From Firm-08 sp045541535 (lineage in GTDB: Bacteria > Bacillota > Clostridia > Oscillospirales > QAKW01), in contig JAZQJG010000004.1 of NCBI GenBank assembly GCA_045541535.1, forward strand, positions 1 through 45,974: a stretch of 45,974 bases of DNA. The letters are read 5' to 3'. The notes beneath the pieces are model-generated. The model was not told where the DNA came from and searched no databases. It saw only the letters and a program-made list of their open reading frames with translations. Each line of letters begins with the position of its first letter. Within the stretch, counting starts at the first letter, position 1. The position numbers were made by a program, and so were the translations under genes. Shown piece by piece: positions 1 through 7,660 of this stretch.

Positions 1-3000
1 GACGGTCTTGACGTTCTTGCTGACGGATACGCCGTGGAGACGGCCCAAGACGGTCACGAACATACCACGGGTCATATTGTCGTTAGGACCGAACTCGGTG
101 GTGGTCAGACCGGAGAACAAACCGTTGTTGTATACGAAGTCGATGGCGCCGTTCTTGACGTACCAATCCTTCTTCTTCAGATCCTTGAAGATGGTGAGAG
201 TGTCCACAGCGGTGGTGGGGATCTTCTCGGTCTTGGTTTCACCGCAGACGGTGCAGGTGAAGGTCTTAACGCCGGTTTCTGTTTGGGTTGGCTCTTTGGT
301 GACAACGCCGTTGTCCCAAGTATGGTTGCCGGTGGCAGGAACGGCCAGACCGGTTTCCATGGTGATGCCGCAGGTGCCGCATACAGAGTGGCCGACGCCG
401 GCAACACCGCAGGTGGGAGCGGTATCAACAATCAGATCTTCGGCGGCAACGTGCTCGCCGGTGGCGGGAATAGCGGTGACGGATGCAGGGTCAGAAACGT
501 CGCACTTTTTACAGTGGATGCTCTTGCTGCCTGCCGTCCCGCAGGTGGCGGCCACATCCTCTTGATACTCCTCTCCCCACACGTGTTCGCAAATCAAGGT
601 GGTCATCTCATAATCGCTGTAATAAGGCATATACAACGATCTTTCCAACTGCAAGGCAGGCACGCCGGCAGAATTTTGATTATAAATAAAATAGATGGGG
701 TCATTTACGTCAGGCACCGTACAGTTATTGGCGCCATCGGCATATTTGTCGCCCTTGACAAGATATTTTGATTCAAAATAGTTGTGGGAGAAATCCCATT
801 GGGTATCCTCCGGTAAAACCACCGTTGTACGCTGGGGATTTCCGTTAAAGGCCAGACGGAAGGTATTTTTCAGACAGGTGATCTGTTCGTCGTGATCGGT
901 GGGATAAACGAAACGGTTATACTTCACCTTCACCGCCGCATCCGCCACGTTTGCCGTCTTCAATGAACCCACAAAACTCACGGCATACATACAGTTATAA
1001 AACCGATTGCCCTCAATGGTGACCAATGAACCGGTAAGGTCCATAGGCATATTCGTTTCACTAAAGTTAATACGCAGCGCCGCTTCACTTTTGCCGCAAC
1101 GAATAAAATCATTTTGCAGGAGCTTAATATCCACCGCCGTGCTTTCACTTATGTTGCGAACAGCGTTTTCCATGGAAAGACAATATTCAAACCGATTGTT
1201 TCGCACGATATAATTGCCGTATCCATAGGTGGTGACATTCCCGCTGGAAATCTCCGGTGACAGCCAAAGGGTGACCTGAATTCCATAAAACCGATTATTT
1301 TCAATCACCAGGCCGTTAATATTCCGGCCAAAAATGCCACGGTAATAATGGCAGTCATTGCTGTCAGCGTAGTTGACTTTATTAGCGGTACCAAGGAAAG
1401 CGTTCCCTCGGATCACACCGCTCTTTTGCGTAGCCGTATTAAAGAAAACGGCGGCGCCGTTGGAACGCACGGTGGAACCGCTGAAAATATTGTTTTCAAT
1501 GCAGACGCGGGTGTACTCGTCGGCGCTTCGATTGTCGTACATACAGAGACTGGCTTGTTTGACGTGACCTGTAAAGTACATACCTTTTATCGTAAATTCC
1601 GACTGGCGGTTAACGATCAGATTACCGTGAATGACGGCTTCTTCCCCACGGGCAGGATTGGGCAGCCACTCCCCCTCGTTTTGACGCAAACTCGCCTCCA
1701 CGTCCGCATTGGGGCCGAGCACGGTAACATTTTTCTCAAAATAGGTGACGTTGCCCTCATAATCGCCGGGGGCAAAACGCAGGGTATATCCCGCCTTGCC
1801 GTTGGCAATGGTTACGGCATCTTCCGGTTGGGTAAAAGCATTGGTGCCCGTCTGCACCAGCACCACGTCATCGCCGCTGACAAACACACCTTTTCCGCCT
1901 GCCAGCTGATCCTCTATATACAACGTTTGCGGAGCTGGCTGTGCCGTTTCCTTACAGACCAACAGCGGCAGAATCTCGCCGGTAGCGGTAGTTTTGACGT
2001 AGAACTTCGTCACACCGGGAGCAATGTTTTGCAAACTTCCGGATGCCAGCTCGGTGGCGGTGGCATCCCCGTACAACTGACCGCCGGTGACCGACAAATT
2101 CAAAGCATAGGTATCCGAAGTAACCCCCACACGGTACTCACCCTTCGCAAAATAGCAAGCGTCAGCCCCGGTGGCACGCACCACAGGCAAGGGTGCATCG
2201 GTGCGATAAAGGCGGGCATCCATGATATCAAAAAGCTTGTCTTTGTAATAGACCTTGATCTGAAAATCGTTTTGATAGCGAGAGAGTGTGAGCTCCGGCA
2301 CCTCCACCGTATAATCTTTGTCCACAGGGGTGAAGGGGAGCGTTGCCTCCGCCCCCGTTACCGTTTGCTCCACACGACCCGTAAAAGCATCATATCCCTT
2401 GGGGGTAGCAGAAAAGGCAGTGCGATAATTGGCGTAGGCAATAATGGGGTAATGATCACTGGGATTGCGCCCGTCCACGTGATCGACAACGGTAATAAAT
2501 TCTTTAACGGTTTGACAAGCTTTGTTAAAAAAGATATGGTCGATCATTTTATAAATTTCGGTATTGATGGTGTTATGGGCCACCAATGCCGCATCGGTGA
2601 TATTGGCATCCACCTCTTGCAGGGCGGCCAATTGATTATAACCGGTTTCCTGCGGGGTGAGGTAGTTGCTCTCTGAAGTGTAGGAGTTGGACAGAGAAGA
2701 ATTATAATCACCCATCGCAAAATAGGGCTGATTGCCCGCCTTTTCCTTGATGGCGGTGGCCACGTTTACCGCTTGTTGGGTACGAATGTCACGGGTGATC
2801 TTTGAAATAACGGTGCTGTCGGTGATTTTTTTGCCGTTTATATCTTTGCTGACATTAATGGCAAAGTGAGTATTAAAAAAGTAAACGGGTTGATTGTGAT
2901 GAGCGGTATCAATCAGTTCAATCCACTGCAGGGCTCGGTTTTGACCGTTTTTGGCGGTGACACCGTTATAAGTTCCCTGGGTATCCAGGCTGAGCCAGCC

Positions 3001-3447
3001 GTGATCTTGCCGGCTTTTATCAAAGGTAAAGCGGTCCCGTTTATAAAAGAACATGGTACCCCGACCGGTGGTAGTGGCAAGTCCGCTTTCATCGGTAAAG
3101 GAAACACCGTCATAGCCCAGTTTTTTCATATCCTGTAACAGTGCCACGTCCCAACTGCGGGTCTCGTCCACCAATTTTGCTGCCGACCCCTCTTGAATTC
3201 CGACCACGTCAGGATCGTACTCCTCAATGATGGCCAGCACACGGTAAAGTCGCTCTGTGGGCTTGGCAAAATGAGCTGAGCCGGAGTTATCTGCCAAGAT
3301 ATTAAAACTCATTACGGCAATATCGTGAGTATCCCCTGTAATGGGCTCTGCTTTGATCTGATCATATACCGGAATCGTTGCTCCGACAGGAGCACACACC
3401 CCCATCAAAAGCACCAAAATACTCAAAAACGTAATCAGTTTTTTCAT
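1..3447 (-). CDS. Secreted EEP-domain phosphohydrolase/nuclease with beta-helix, Cys/His repeats and SLH domain (C-terminus cut by window edge)
   Basis: The frame is open from ATG at 3447 to base 1 (1149 codons, no stop), so the C-terminus lies outside the window. A signal peptide (MKKLITFLSILVLLMG, likely cleavage after VGA near residue 23) is followed by an endonuclease/exonuclease/phosphatase domain at about 40-340. All its family motifs are visible: N49 in MSFNIL, E86 in GIQEG, H194 in FNTHF, D247/N249 in GDYNSS, D303-H304 and D331-H332 in SDHYP. This family cleaves phosphodiesters in nucleic acids, sphingomyelin or inositol phosphates; the substrate here is unknown. About 555-890 is a right-handed beta-helix rich in IENNxF-type turns. 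About 950-1075 holds three repeats of CxxC type joined by PATGxH, and an SLH domain begins near 1085, ending the window at VSVSKNVKTV. SLH implies anchoring to the cell wall. A promoter lies at 3479-3507, with an AAAGGTG ribosome site upstream. The domain calls are firm; the biological role is inference. Confidence 0.85.
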   Translation of the reverse strand, partial: MKKLITFLSILVLLMGVCAPVGATIPVYDQIKAEPITGDTHDIAVMSFNILADNSGSAHFAKPTERLYRVLAIIEEYDPDVVGIQEGSAAKLVDETRSWDVALLQDMKKLGYDGVSFTDESGLATTTGRGTMFFYKRDRFTFDKSRQDHGWLSLDTQGTYNGVTAKNGQNRALQWIELIDTAHHNQPVYFFNTHFAINVSKDINGKKITDSTVISKITRDIRTQQAVNVATAIKEKAGNQPYFAMGDYNSSLSNSYTSESNYLTPQETGYNQLAALQEVDANITDAALVAHNTINTEIYKMIDHIFFNKACQTVKEFITVVDHVDGRNPSDHYPIIAYANYRTAFSATPKGYDAFTGRVEQTVTGAEATLPFTPVDKDYTVEVPELTLSRYQNDFQIKVYYKDKLFDIMDARLYRTDAPLPVVRATGADACYFAKGEYRVGVTSDTYALNLSVTGGQLYGDATATELASGSLQNIAPGVTKFYVKTTATGEILPLLVCKETAQPAPQTLYIEDQLAGGKGVFVSGDDVVLVQTGTNAFTQPEDAVTIANGKAGYTLRFAPGDYEGNVTYFEKNVTVLGPNADVEASLRQNEGEWLPNPARGEEAVIHGNLIVNRQSEFTIKGMYFTGHVKQASLCMYDNRSADEYTRVCIENNIFSGSTVRSNGAAVFFNTATQKSGVIRGNAFLGTANKVNYADSNDCHYYRGIFGRNINGLVIENNRFYGIQVTLWLSPEISSGNVTTYGYGNYIVRNNRFEYCLSMENAVRNISESTAVDIKLLQNDFIRCGKSEAALRINFSETNMPMDLTGSLVTIEGNRFYNCMYAVSFVGSLKTANVADAAVKVKYNRFVYPTDHDEQITCLKNTFRLAFNGNPQRTTVVLPEDTQWDFSHNYFESKYLVKGDKYADGANNCTVPDVNDPIYFIYNQNSAGVPALQLERSLYMPYYSDYEMTTLICEHVWGEEYQEDVAATCGTAGSKSIHCKKCDVSDPASVTAIPATGEHVAAEDLIVDTAPTCGVAGVGHSVCGTCGITMETGLAVPATGNHTWDNGVVTKEPTQTETGVKTFTCTVCGETKTEKIPTTAVDTLTIFKDLKKKDWYVKNGAIDFVYNNGLFSGLTTTEFGPNDNMTRGMFVTVLGRLHGVSVSKNVKTV

Positions 3448-3478
3448 CGTTACCACACCTTTATCTAAATATATCTTC

Positions 3479-3507
3479 ATTATATCTGTATACAAATGAA
3501 AAAGCAA
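3479..3507 (-). promoter_or_regulatory. Sigma-A type promoter of the EEP/SLH surface protein gene
   Basis: Read on the minus strand: -35 TTGCTT (3502-3507), a 17-base spacer, and a perfect -10 TATAAT (3479-3484). The start codon at 3447 lies about 25 bases beyond the expected transcription start. Confidence 0.75.
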
Positions 3508-3589
3508 TAAAAATTCACTTCACTCGAGCTTTTTGTCCCACGGGTGAAAACACCAAGTGTTCACTTCGGCGAGGACCGCTACAATGAAA

Positions 3590-3623
3590 AAGAGAGCAGA
3601 AACTTTGACGTTTCTGCTCTCTT
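3590..3623 (-). terminator. Terminator hairpin 1 of the tandem array (14-bp stem)
   Basis: The inverted repeat aagagagcagaaac / gtttctgctctctt has a 6-base loop, flanked by an A run on the plus strand, so it gives a U tract on the minus strand. It follows a degenerate copy of the rplQ 3' end (3624-3662), and is a near copy of the hairpin at 4142-4175. Confidence 0.7.
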
Positions 3624-3655
3624 ATCAAATCGGTTAATTAGACCAATTCGGGTGT

Positions 3656-3726
3656 TTGCCATCTCGAGCAACTTCTTAAATTTGCAAAGCATTTTGTGCT
3701 TTTGCAAATTTAGTTTAGAAGTTGCC
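3656..3726. repeat. Long palindromic element, copy 1 (71 bases)
   Basis: The core at 3668-3725 is an imperfect palindrome: outer arms gcaacttct / agaagttgc, inner arms aaatttgcaaa / tttgcaaattt. Bases 3656-3726 match 3956-4026 with one mismatch (3696 g versus 3996 a) at an offset of exactly 300 bases. There is no T tract, so it is not a standard terminator. Function unknown. Confidence 0.85.
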
Positions 3727-3891
3727 ATGCGAAGAGCGCCCAAGAGAGCAAGCAGTACTGCACATCCTTTTCCTTTGAAAAGTGCTGCTGCGCCGCCCCA
3801 CCGAGTGGGGAATCAGTCCGATTGCATCGGCGAGTACACACTGTAGGTGCACAAACATAAGATCGGATCGTCGGCGGCGACTCGCCGCAAA

Positions 3892-3923
3892 AAAAGAGCA
3901 GAAGCTTACGCCTCTGCTCTTTT
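3892..3923 (-). terminator. Terminator hairpin 2 of the tandem array
   Basis: Arms at 3892-3905 and 3910-3923 (aaaagagcag... / ...ctgctctttt) have a 4-base loop and one mismatch, with an A run at 3889-3895 giving a U tract on the minus strand. It follows a second copy of the rplQ tail (3924-3962), which still encodes MAIIELV and a stop on the minus strand. Confidence 0.7.
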
Positions 3924-3955
3924 AAAGATATCGGTTAATTATACGAGCTCGATGA

Positions 3956-4026
3956 TTGCCATCTCGAGCAACTTCTTAAATTTGCAAAGCATTTTATGCT
4001 TTTGCAAATTTAGTTTAGAAGTTGCC
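3956..4026. repeat. Long palindromic element, copy 2 (71 bases)
   Basis: This is the second copy of the palindrome at 3656-3726 (70 of 71 bases identical). As in copy 1, it directly abuts an rplQ-tail duplicate on its left side. The bases after both copies (3727-3773 and 4027-4073) are also recognisably related, so the duplicated unit is larger than the palindrome. Confidence 0.85.
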
Positions 4027-4141
4027 GTGCAACGGACGCCCGAGAAAACAAGCGCGAATGCTCACCTTTTCCTTATTTCACGAGCGAGCGCGCCGTTTGA
4101 TCGGCTGCGGCCGACTGCCCGCGGGGACCGCGGAAATGAAA

Positions 4142-4175
4142 AAGAGAGTAGAAACTTAAACGTTTCTACTCTCTT
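4142..4175 (-). terminator. Rho-independent terminator of the ribosomal supercluster (after rplQ)
   Basis: The inverted repeat aagagagtagaaac / gtttctactctctt (14 bp, 6-base loop) is followed on the minus strand by a U tract. It begins 15 bases after the rplQ stop codon and is the primary terminator for the S10-spc-alpha transcript. Confidence 0.85.
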
Positions 4176-4189
4176 ATAAAATCGGTCAA

Positions 4190-4531
4190 TTAAACCAATT
4201 CGATGATTGCCATTTCCGCGGCGTCGCCGACACGGGGGCCCTTCTTCAGGATGCGAGTATAACCGCCGTTACGGTCGGCATACTTGGGTGCAATCTCGGT
4301 GAACAGTTTTCTGACAACATCCTCTTTGGTGATGTAAGCCAGAGCCTGTCTCTTGGCATGCAGGGTATCCTTCTTGCCCAGAGTGATCATCTTTTCTGCT
4401 ACGCGGCGAACGTCCTTCGCTCTGTAAACAGTGGTCTCGATAGAACCGTTTTCCAGCAAATAGGTGACCAGACCTCTCATCATCGCTTTTCTGTGAGCGG
4501 TGGGTCTGCCCAACTTTCTGTAAGTTGCCAT
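4190..4531 (-). CDS. rplQ: 50S ribosomal protein L17
   Basis: This 113-residue protein is a full-length bacterial L17. It starts MATYRKLGRPTAHRKAMMRG and ends EMAIIELV, both typical. L17 binds domain III of 23S rRNA near the exit tunnel. It is the last gene of the alpha part of the cluster, 16 bases after rpoA, with a GGAGGGATACTCA-type ribosome site before the ATG. The terminator at 4142-4175 follows. Its last seven codons and terminator region are duplicated twice downstream (3624-3662 and 3924-3962). The ECF transporter and truA genes that often follow rplQ in Firmicutes are absent here. Confidence 0.97.
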   Translation of the reverse strand: MATYRKLGRPTAHRKAMMRGLVTYLLENGSIETTVYRAKDVRRVAEKMITLGKKDTLHAKRQALAYITKEDVVRKLFTEIAPKYADRNGGYTRILKKGPRVGDAAEMAIIELV

Positions 4532-4547
4532 TGAGTATCCCTCCTTG

Positions 4548-5498
4548 TTAGTCTTCTTCTTTCTTGAGTGTCAGTTCAAGGGAAGCCATCTTGCCGATAA
4601 CTTCATCCAGAGACTTGCGTCCCAGATTTCTGACTTTCATCATATCGTCCTCGGTACGGTTGGTCAAATCCTCCACCGTATTGATGCCGGCGCGCTTGAG
4701 GCAGTTGAAGGAGCGGACGGAAAGATCCAGCTCTTCGATGGTCATCTCAAGCACCTTTTCTCTCTTGGTTTCTTCCTTCTCTACCATGATCTCGGCATTC
4801 TTGGCGCATTCGGACAGGTTGATAAACAGGCCCAGATGCTCATCCATGATCTTGGCAGCCAGAGAAACGGACTCGCTGGCGTCGATAACGCCGTTGGTCC
4901 AGACTTCCAGCGTCAGCTTGTCATAGTCAGTGATCTGACCGACACGGGTGTTGGTAATGGTATAGTTGACCTTGGTTACGGGAGAATAGCTGCTGTCAAC
5001 GGCCAAGAAGGTCGGCTGACCGGCAACGTATTCTTTGTTTTGTTCGCTGACAACGTAACCACGACCATGATCAACGATCAGCTCCAGATTGAGAACAGCG
5101 TCCTCACCCAGAGTGGCGATCATATGATCGGGATTGAGGATCTCCACGTCGCTGTCTACCTTGATATCACCGGCGGTGACAACACAGGGGCCCTTGGCAT
5201 CCAGATAGATGGTCTTGGGGCCGTCGCAGTACAGCTTGGGGATGATGCCCTTGATATTCAGAACGATTTCGGTAACGTCCTCTTTAACACCTTCAAGTGT
5301 GGTAAACTCATGCGGCACATTATTGATTTTGGCAGCAACAACAGCACAACCCGGCAGAGAGGACAGCAGGATACGACGCAGGGAATTACCCAAAGTGGTA
5401 CCATAACCGCGCTCCAGAGGCTCTACTACAAACTTACCGTACTCGCCTTTTTCTCCGGTCATTTCCGCAGAAATAGTCGGCTTTTCAATTTCGATCAT
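4548..5498 (-). CDS. rpoA: DNA-directed RNA polymerase alpha subunit
   Basis: This 316-residue protein is the normal length for alpha. The N-terminal dimerisation and assembly domain (about 1-225) contains YGTTLGNSLRRILLSSLPG. A linker leads to the C-terminal domain (about 250-310, EELDLSVRSFNCLKRAGI and NLGRKSLDEV), which contacts UP elements and activators. The start is ATG at 5498 behind AAGGAGGG. It lies between rpsD and rplQ, the standard alpha-operon position. The gap to rpsD is unusually long for this cluster (120 bases) and carries a hairpin at 5528-5557. Confidence 0.98.
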   Translation of the reverse strand: MIEIEKPTISAEMTGEKGEYGKFVVEPLERGYGTTLGNSLRRILLSSLPGCAVVAAKINNVPHEFTTLEGVKEDVTEIVLNIKGIIPKLYCDGPKTIYLDAKGPCVVTAGDIKVDSDVEILNPDHMIATLGEDAVLNLELIVDHGRGYVVSEQNKEYVAGQPTFLAVDSSYSPVTKVNYTITNTRVGQITDYDKLTLEVWTNGVIDASESVSLAAKIMDEHLGLFINLSECAKNAEIMVEKEETKREKVLEMTIEELDLSVRSFNCLKRAGINTVEDLTNRTEDDMMKVRNLGRKSLDEVIGKMASLELTLKKEED

Positions 5499-5527
5499 GA
5501 CATTACCCTCCTTATAATGATTTTGGT

Positions 5528-5557
5528 TTGCCCGAGCGCCGGAAGGCGCAAGGGCAA
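5528..5557 (-). promoter_or_regulatory. Hairpin in the rpsD-rpoA intergenic region
   Basis: The sequence ttgcccgagcgccgg / aaggcgcaagggcaa folds into a stem with a 2x2 internal mismatch. No T tract follows on the minus strand, so it resembles an RNA processing or translational control structure more than a terminator. It ends 29 bases before the rpoA start. Confidence 0.5.
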
Positions 5558-5618
5558 TCCGATCTTAAAGAACTTATGAATAGTTTCGACACAAATCCAA
5601 ACAAACAAACGTTTATGC

Positions 5619-6239
5619 TTATTTGGAGTACAACTCAACGATCAAATGCTCTTCGATCGGCAGGTCAATGTCTTCTTTCTGTGCCAGGGCAACAACTTTA
5701 GCAGAAGTGCCGTTTACTTCCAGCCACTTAACGATGGCTTTCTTTTCGTTGGCTTCCAGAACAGCCTTGATCTTCTCGGAGCTCAGGCTGCCCTCTTTAA
5801 CGGCGATCACATCGCCCACCTTGATCAGGTAGGAAGGAATGTTAACCTTCTCGCCGTTGACGGTGAAGTGACCGTGACGGACCAGCTGTCTGGCCTCGGG
5901 ACGGGACATTGCATAACCCAGACGGTATACAACGTTGTCCAGTCTGCTCTCAACGATCTGGAGCAGGTTTTCACCGGTAACACCGCTCTTCTTTTCGGCC
6001 ATTTCAAAATACTTTGCGAACTGGCTCTCCAGAACGCCGTAGTATCTCTTAACCTTTTGTTTTTCTCTGAGCTGAAGACCGTACTCGGAGAATTTCTTTC
6101 TGCTCTGACCGTGCTGGCCGGGAGCATAGGCGCGACGAGTGATCGCACACTTGTCAGAATAGCATCTTTCGCCCTTCAGAAAGAGTTTGGTACCCTCTCT
6201 TCTGCACTGGCGACAAACAGATCCAGTATATCTTGCCAT
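5619..6239 (-). CDS. rpsD: 30S ribosomal protein S4
   Basis: This 206-residue protein is full length. The N-terminal part has the SVCRQCRREG and CYSDKC cysteines, which look like a zinc site as in C+ S4 proteins. The S4 RNA-binding domain around 95-155 has SRLDNVVYRLG and ARQLVRHGHFTVNG. S4 nucleates assembly of the 30S body and in many bacteria represses its own operon. ATG at 6239 follows GGAGGATTACC, 15 bases after rpsK. In several Firmicutes rpsD is a separate gene, but here it sits in the alpha cluster, as is common in Clostridia. Confidence 0.97.
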   Translation of the reverse strand: MARYTGSVCRQCRREGTKLFLKGERCYSDKCAITRRAYAPGQHGQSRKKFSEYGLQLREKQKVKRYYGVLESQFAKYFEMAEKKSGVTGENLLQIVESRLDNVVYRLGYAMSRPEARQLVRHGHFTVNGEKVNIPSYLIKVGDVIAVKEGSLSSEKIKAVLEANEKKAIVKWLEVNGTSAKVVALAQKEDIDLPIEEHLIVELYSK

Positions 6240-6254
6240 TTTCGGTAATCCTCC

Positions 6255-6653
6255 TTATACTCTTCTTCTCTTGGGGGGTCTGCAACCGTTGTGAGGAATG
6301 GGAGTAACGTCCTTAATCAGGCTGATCTCCAAACCGGCGGTCTGCAGAGCACGGATCGCAGCCTCACGGCCGGCGCCCGGTCCCTTGACATAAACTTCTA
6401 CGGATTTCATACCGTGTTCCATGGCAGCCTTGGCAGCCTTTTCAGCGGCCATCTGAGCGGCGTAAGGAGTGCTCTTACGAGAACCCTTAAAGCCCATCTC
6501 ACCGGCGCTTGCCCAGCTGATTGCATTTCCGTTTACGTCGGAAATGGTAACCAGGGTGTTGTTGAAGGTGGAGCGGATATGAGCAGCACCACGTTCGATA
6601 TTCTTTTTGACACGACGCTTACCGGTCGTCTTTTTAGCAGTAGCTTTAGCCAT
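6255..6653 (-). CDS. rpsK: 30S ribosomal protein S11
   Basis: This 132-residue protein has the usual length and the C-terminal signature DVTPIPHNGCRPPKRRRV. S11 sits on the 30S platform, contacts S18/S21 and shapes the mRNA exit region. The N-terminus is Lys-rich (MAKATAKKTTGKRR). It is 14 bases downstream of rpsM, with a GGAGGG ribosome site. Confidence 0.97.
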   Translation of the reverse strand: MAKATAKKTTGKRRVKKNIERGAAHIRSTFNNTLVTISDVNGNAISWASAGEMGFKGSRKSTPYAAQMAAEKAAKAAMEHGMKSVEVYVKGPGAGREAAIRALQTAGLEISLIKDVTPIPHNGCRPPKRRRV

Positions 6654-6667
6654 TTCGCGTTCCCTCC

Positions 6668-7036
6668 TTATTTCTTCTTATTGGCCATGGTTTTTCTGGG
6701 GCCTTTTCTCGTTCTTGCGTTGGTCTTGGAGCGCTGACCACGTACGGGCAGGCTCTTCTTATGACGGGCACCTCTGTAGCTGCCGATCTCGATCAGCCGC
6801 TTGATGTCCATCGCAACGTTTCTTCTCAGGTCACCCTCTACGGTATAACCAGCGTCAATGGCGTCTCTGATCTTAGCAACTTCATCCTCGGTCAGATCCT
6901 TCACACGGGTATCGGGATTGATACCGGTGGCAGCCAGAATATCGTTAGAAGTCTTTCTACCGATACCATAGATATAGGTCAAACCGATTTCAACTCTCTT
7001 TTCGTTGGGTAAGTCTACACCAGCAATTCTAGCCAT
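6668..7036 (-). CDS. rpsM: 30S ribosomal protein S13
   Basis: This 122-residue protein starts MARIAGVDLPNEKRVEIGL and has the helix-two-turn-helix motif (TYIYGIGRKTSNDIL) and the basic tail RTRKGPRKTMANKKK that reaches the P-site tRNA. S13 forms inter-subunit bridges from the 30S head. It lies 16 bases after rpmJ with a GAGGTG ribosome site. Confidence 0.97.
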   Translation of the reverse strand: MARIAGVDLPNEKRVEIGLTYIYGIGRKTSNDILAATGINPDTRVKDLTEDEVAKIRDAIDAGYTVEGDLRRNVAMDIKRLIEIGSYRGARHKKSLPVRGQRSKTNARTRKGPRKTMANKKK

Positions 7037-7052
7037 TTAATTTGCACCTCAC

Positions 7053-7166
7053 TTATCCTTGTCTTTGTTTATGTTTGGGGTTGGGGCAGATCACCATGAT
7101 CTTGCCATGTCTCTTAATAACTTTGCACTTTTCGCAAATGGGTTTAACGGAAGGTCTTACCTTCAT
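7053..7166 (-). CDS. rpmJ: 50S ribosomal protein L36 (zinc-binding type)
   Basis: This 37-residue protein reads MKVRPSVKPICEKCKVIKRH at the start and ends PNPKHKQRQG, almost identical in pattern to the Bacillus protein. The zinc ligands CxxC (CEKC), C and H (ICPNPKH) are intact, so it is the C+ form. Two ATGs are in frame, at 7172 and 7166. The AAGGAGGT ribosome site ends one base before the first and seven bases before the second, so 7166 is the start. It lies between infA and rpsM, its conserved position. Confidence 0.96.
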   Translation of the reverse strand: MKVRPSVKPICEKCKVIKRHGKIMVICPNPKHKQRQG

Positions 7167-7189
7167 TGTCATTACCTCCTTAGGTAGCG

Positions 7190-7408
7190 TTATTTCGCTC
7201 TCCATATAATTCTGCCTTTGGTCAGGTCATAGGGGCTCATTTCCACCGTAACCTTGTCACCGGGCAGGATCTTGATATAGTTCATTCTCAGCTTACCGCT
7301 GATGTGAGCCTGAATCTGAACGCCGTTGTCCAACTCTACCTTAAAGGTAGCGCCGGGCATTGCTTCCAGAACCACGCCCTCCAGCTCGATCATATCCGAC
7401 TTGGACAC
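7190..7408 (-). CDS. infA: Translation initiation factor IF-1
   Basis: This 72-residue single OB-fold protein has the family length. The motifs LEAMPGATFKVELDNG and RINYIKI-like RMNYIKILPGDKV are present. IF-1 blocks the A site during initiation. The start is GTG at 7408, immediately after the TAA of the KOW gene (7409-7411), with AAGGAGG eight bases upstream. The internal ATG at 7393 would remove the conserved N-terminal MSKSD, so GTG is preferred. Confidence 0.96.
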   Translation of the reverse strand: MSKSDMIELEGVVLEAMPGATFKVELDNGVQIQAHISGKLRMNYIKILPGDKVTVEMSPYDLTKGRIIWRAK

Positions 7409-7660
7409 TTAAGTTTCCTCCTTGTGTTGTGTGTAAAAGGGTCGCAACAAATTTCGGACCGTTTTGTTGGTAACGGATGGGGGCAGGATGCCACGCTCCA
7501 GCAACGTAAGATGTCCCGGAGATTTGCCCTTGGGTCGTTGCACCTTGCGGCGGCGACCGTTTGCGATATAACCTTTGCCGTCCGACACCGAAAGAAGCAG
7601 GAAAACCTTTCCCCGATCCTTACCGGCAGTGGCACGGACGATATCGCCGGGTTGCATCAT
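7409..7660 (-). CDS. KOW domain RNA-binding protein (L14e-like)
   Basis: This 83-residue basic protein starts MMQPGDIVRATAGKDRGKVF, a KOW motif as found in L24/L14e-type RNA-binding proteins. A conserved patch, GRRRKVQRPKGKS, follows. A protein of this kind sits between map and infA in many Clostridia; its exact function is not established, and a ribosome-associated role is inferred from context. Its ATG overlaps the TGA of map by four bases (ATGA type), so the two are probably translationally coupled. A second ATG three bases downstream could also serve. Confidence 0.9.
   Translation of the reverse strand: MMQPGDIVRATAGKDRGKVFLLLSVSDGKGYIANGRRRKVQRPKGKSPGHLTLLERGILPPSVTNKTVRNLLRPFYTQHKEET

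Noticed and set aside
3956..3997. Mini-gene reading MLCKFKKLLEMAIIELV on the minus strand
   Set aside because: The frame runs from the palindrome into the rplQ tail, but the other array copy diverges after the same start and has no ribosome site, so coding is not supported.
3586..4213. CRISPR-like repeat array
   Set aside because: Units are about 250-300 bases with diverged spacers and terminators, only two or three copies; there are no short direct repeats of regular length and no cas genes.
4545..5579. Open frame of 344 codons on the plus strand opposite rpoA, and a 457-codon one at 11591-12964 opposite rplR, rplF and rpsH
   Set aside because: Shadows of conserved ribosomal cluster genes; no homology or ribosome site.
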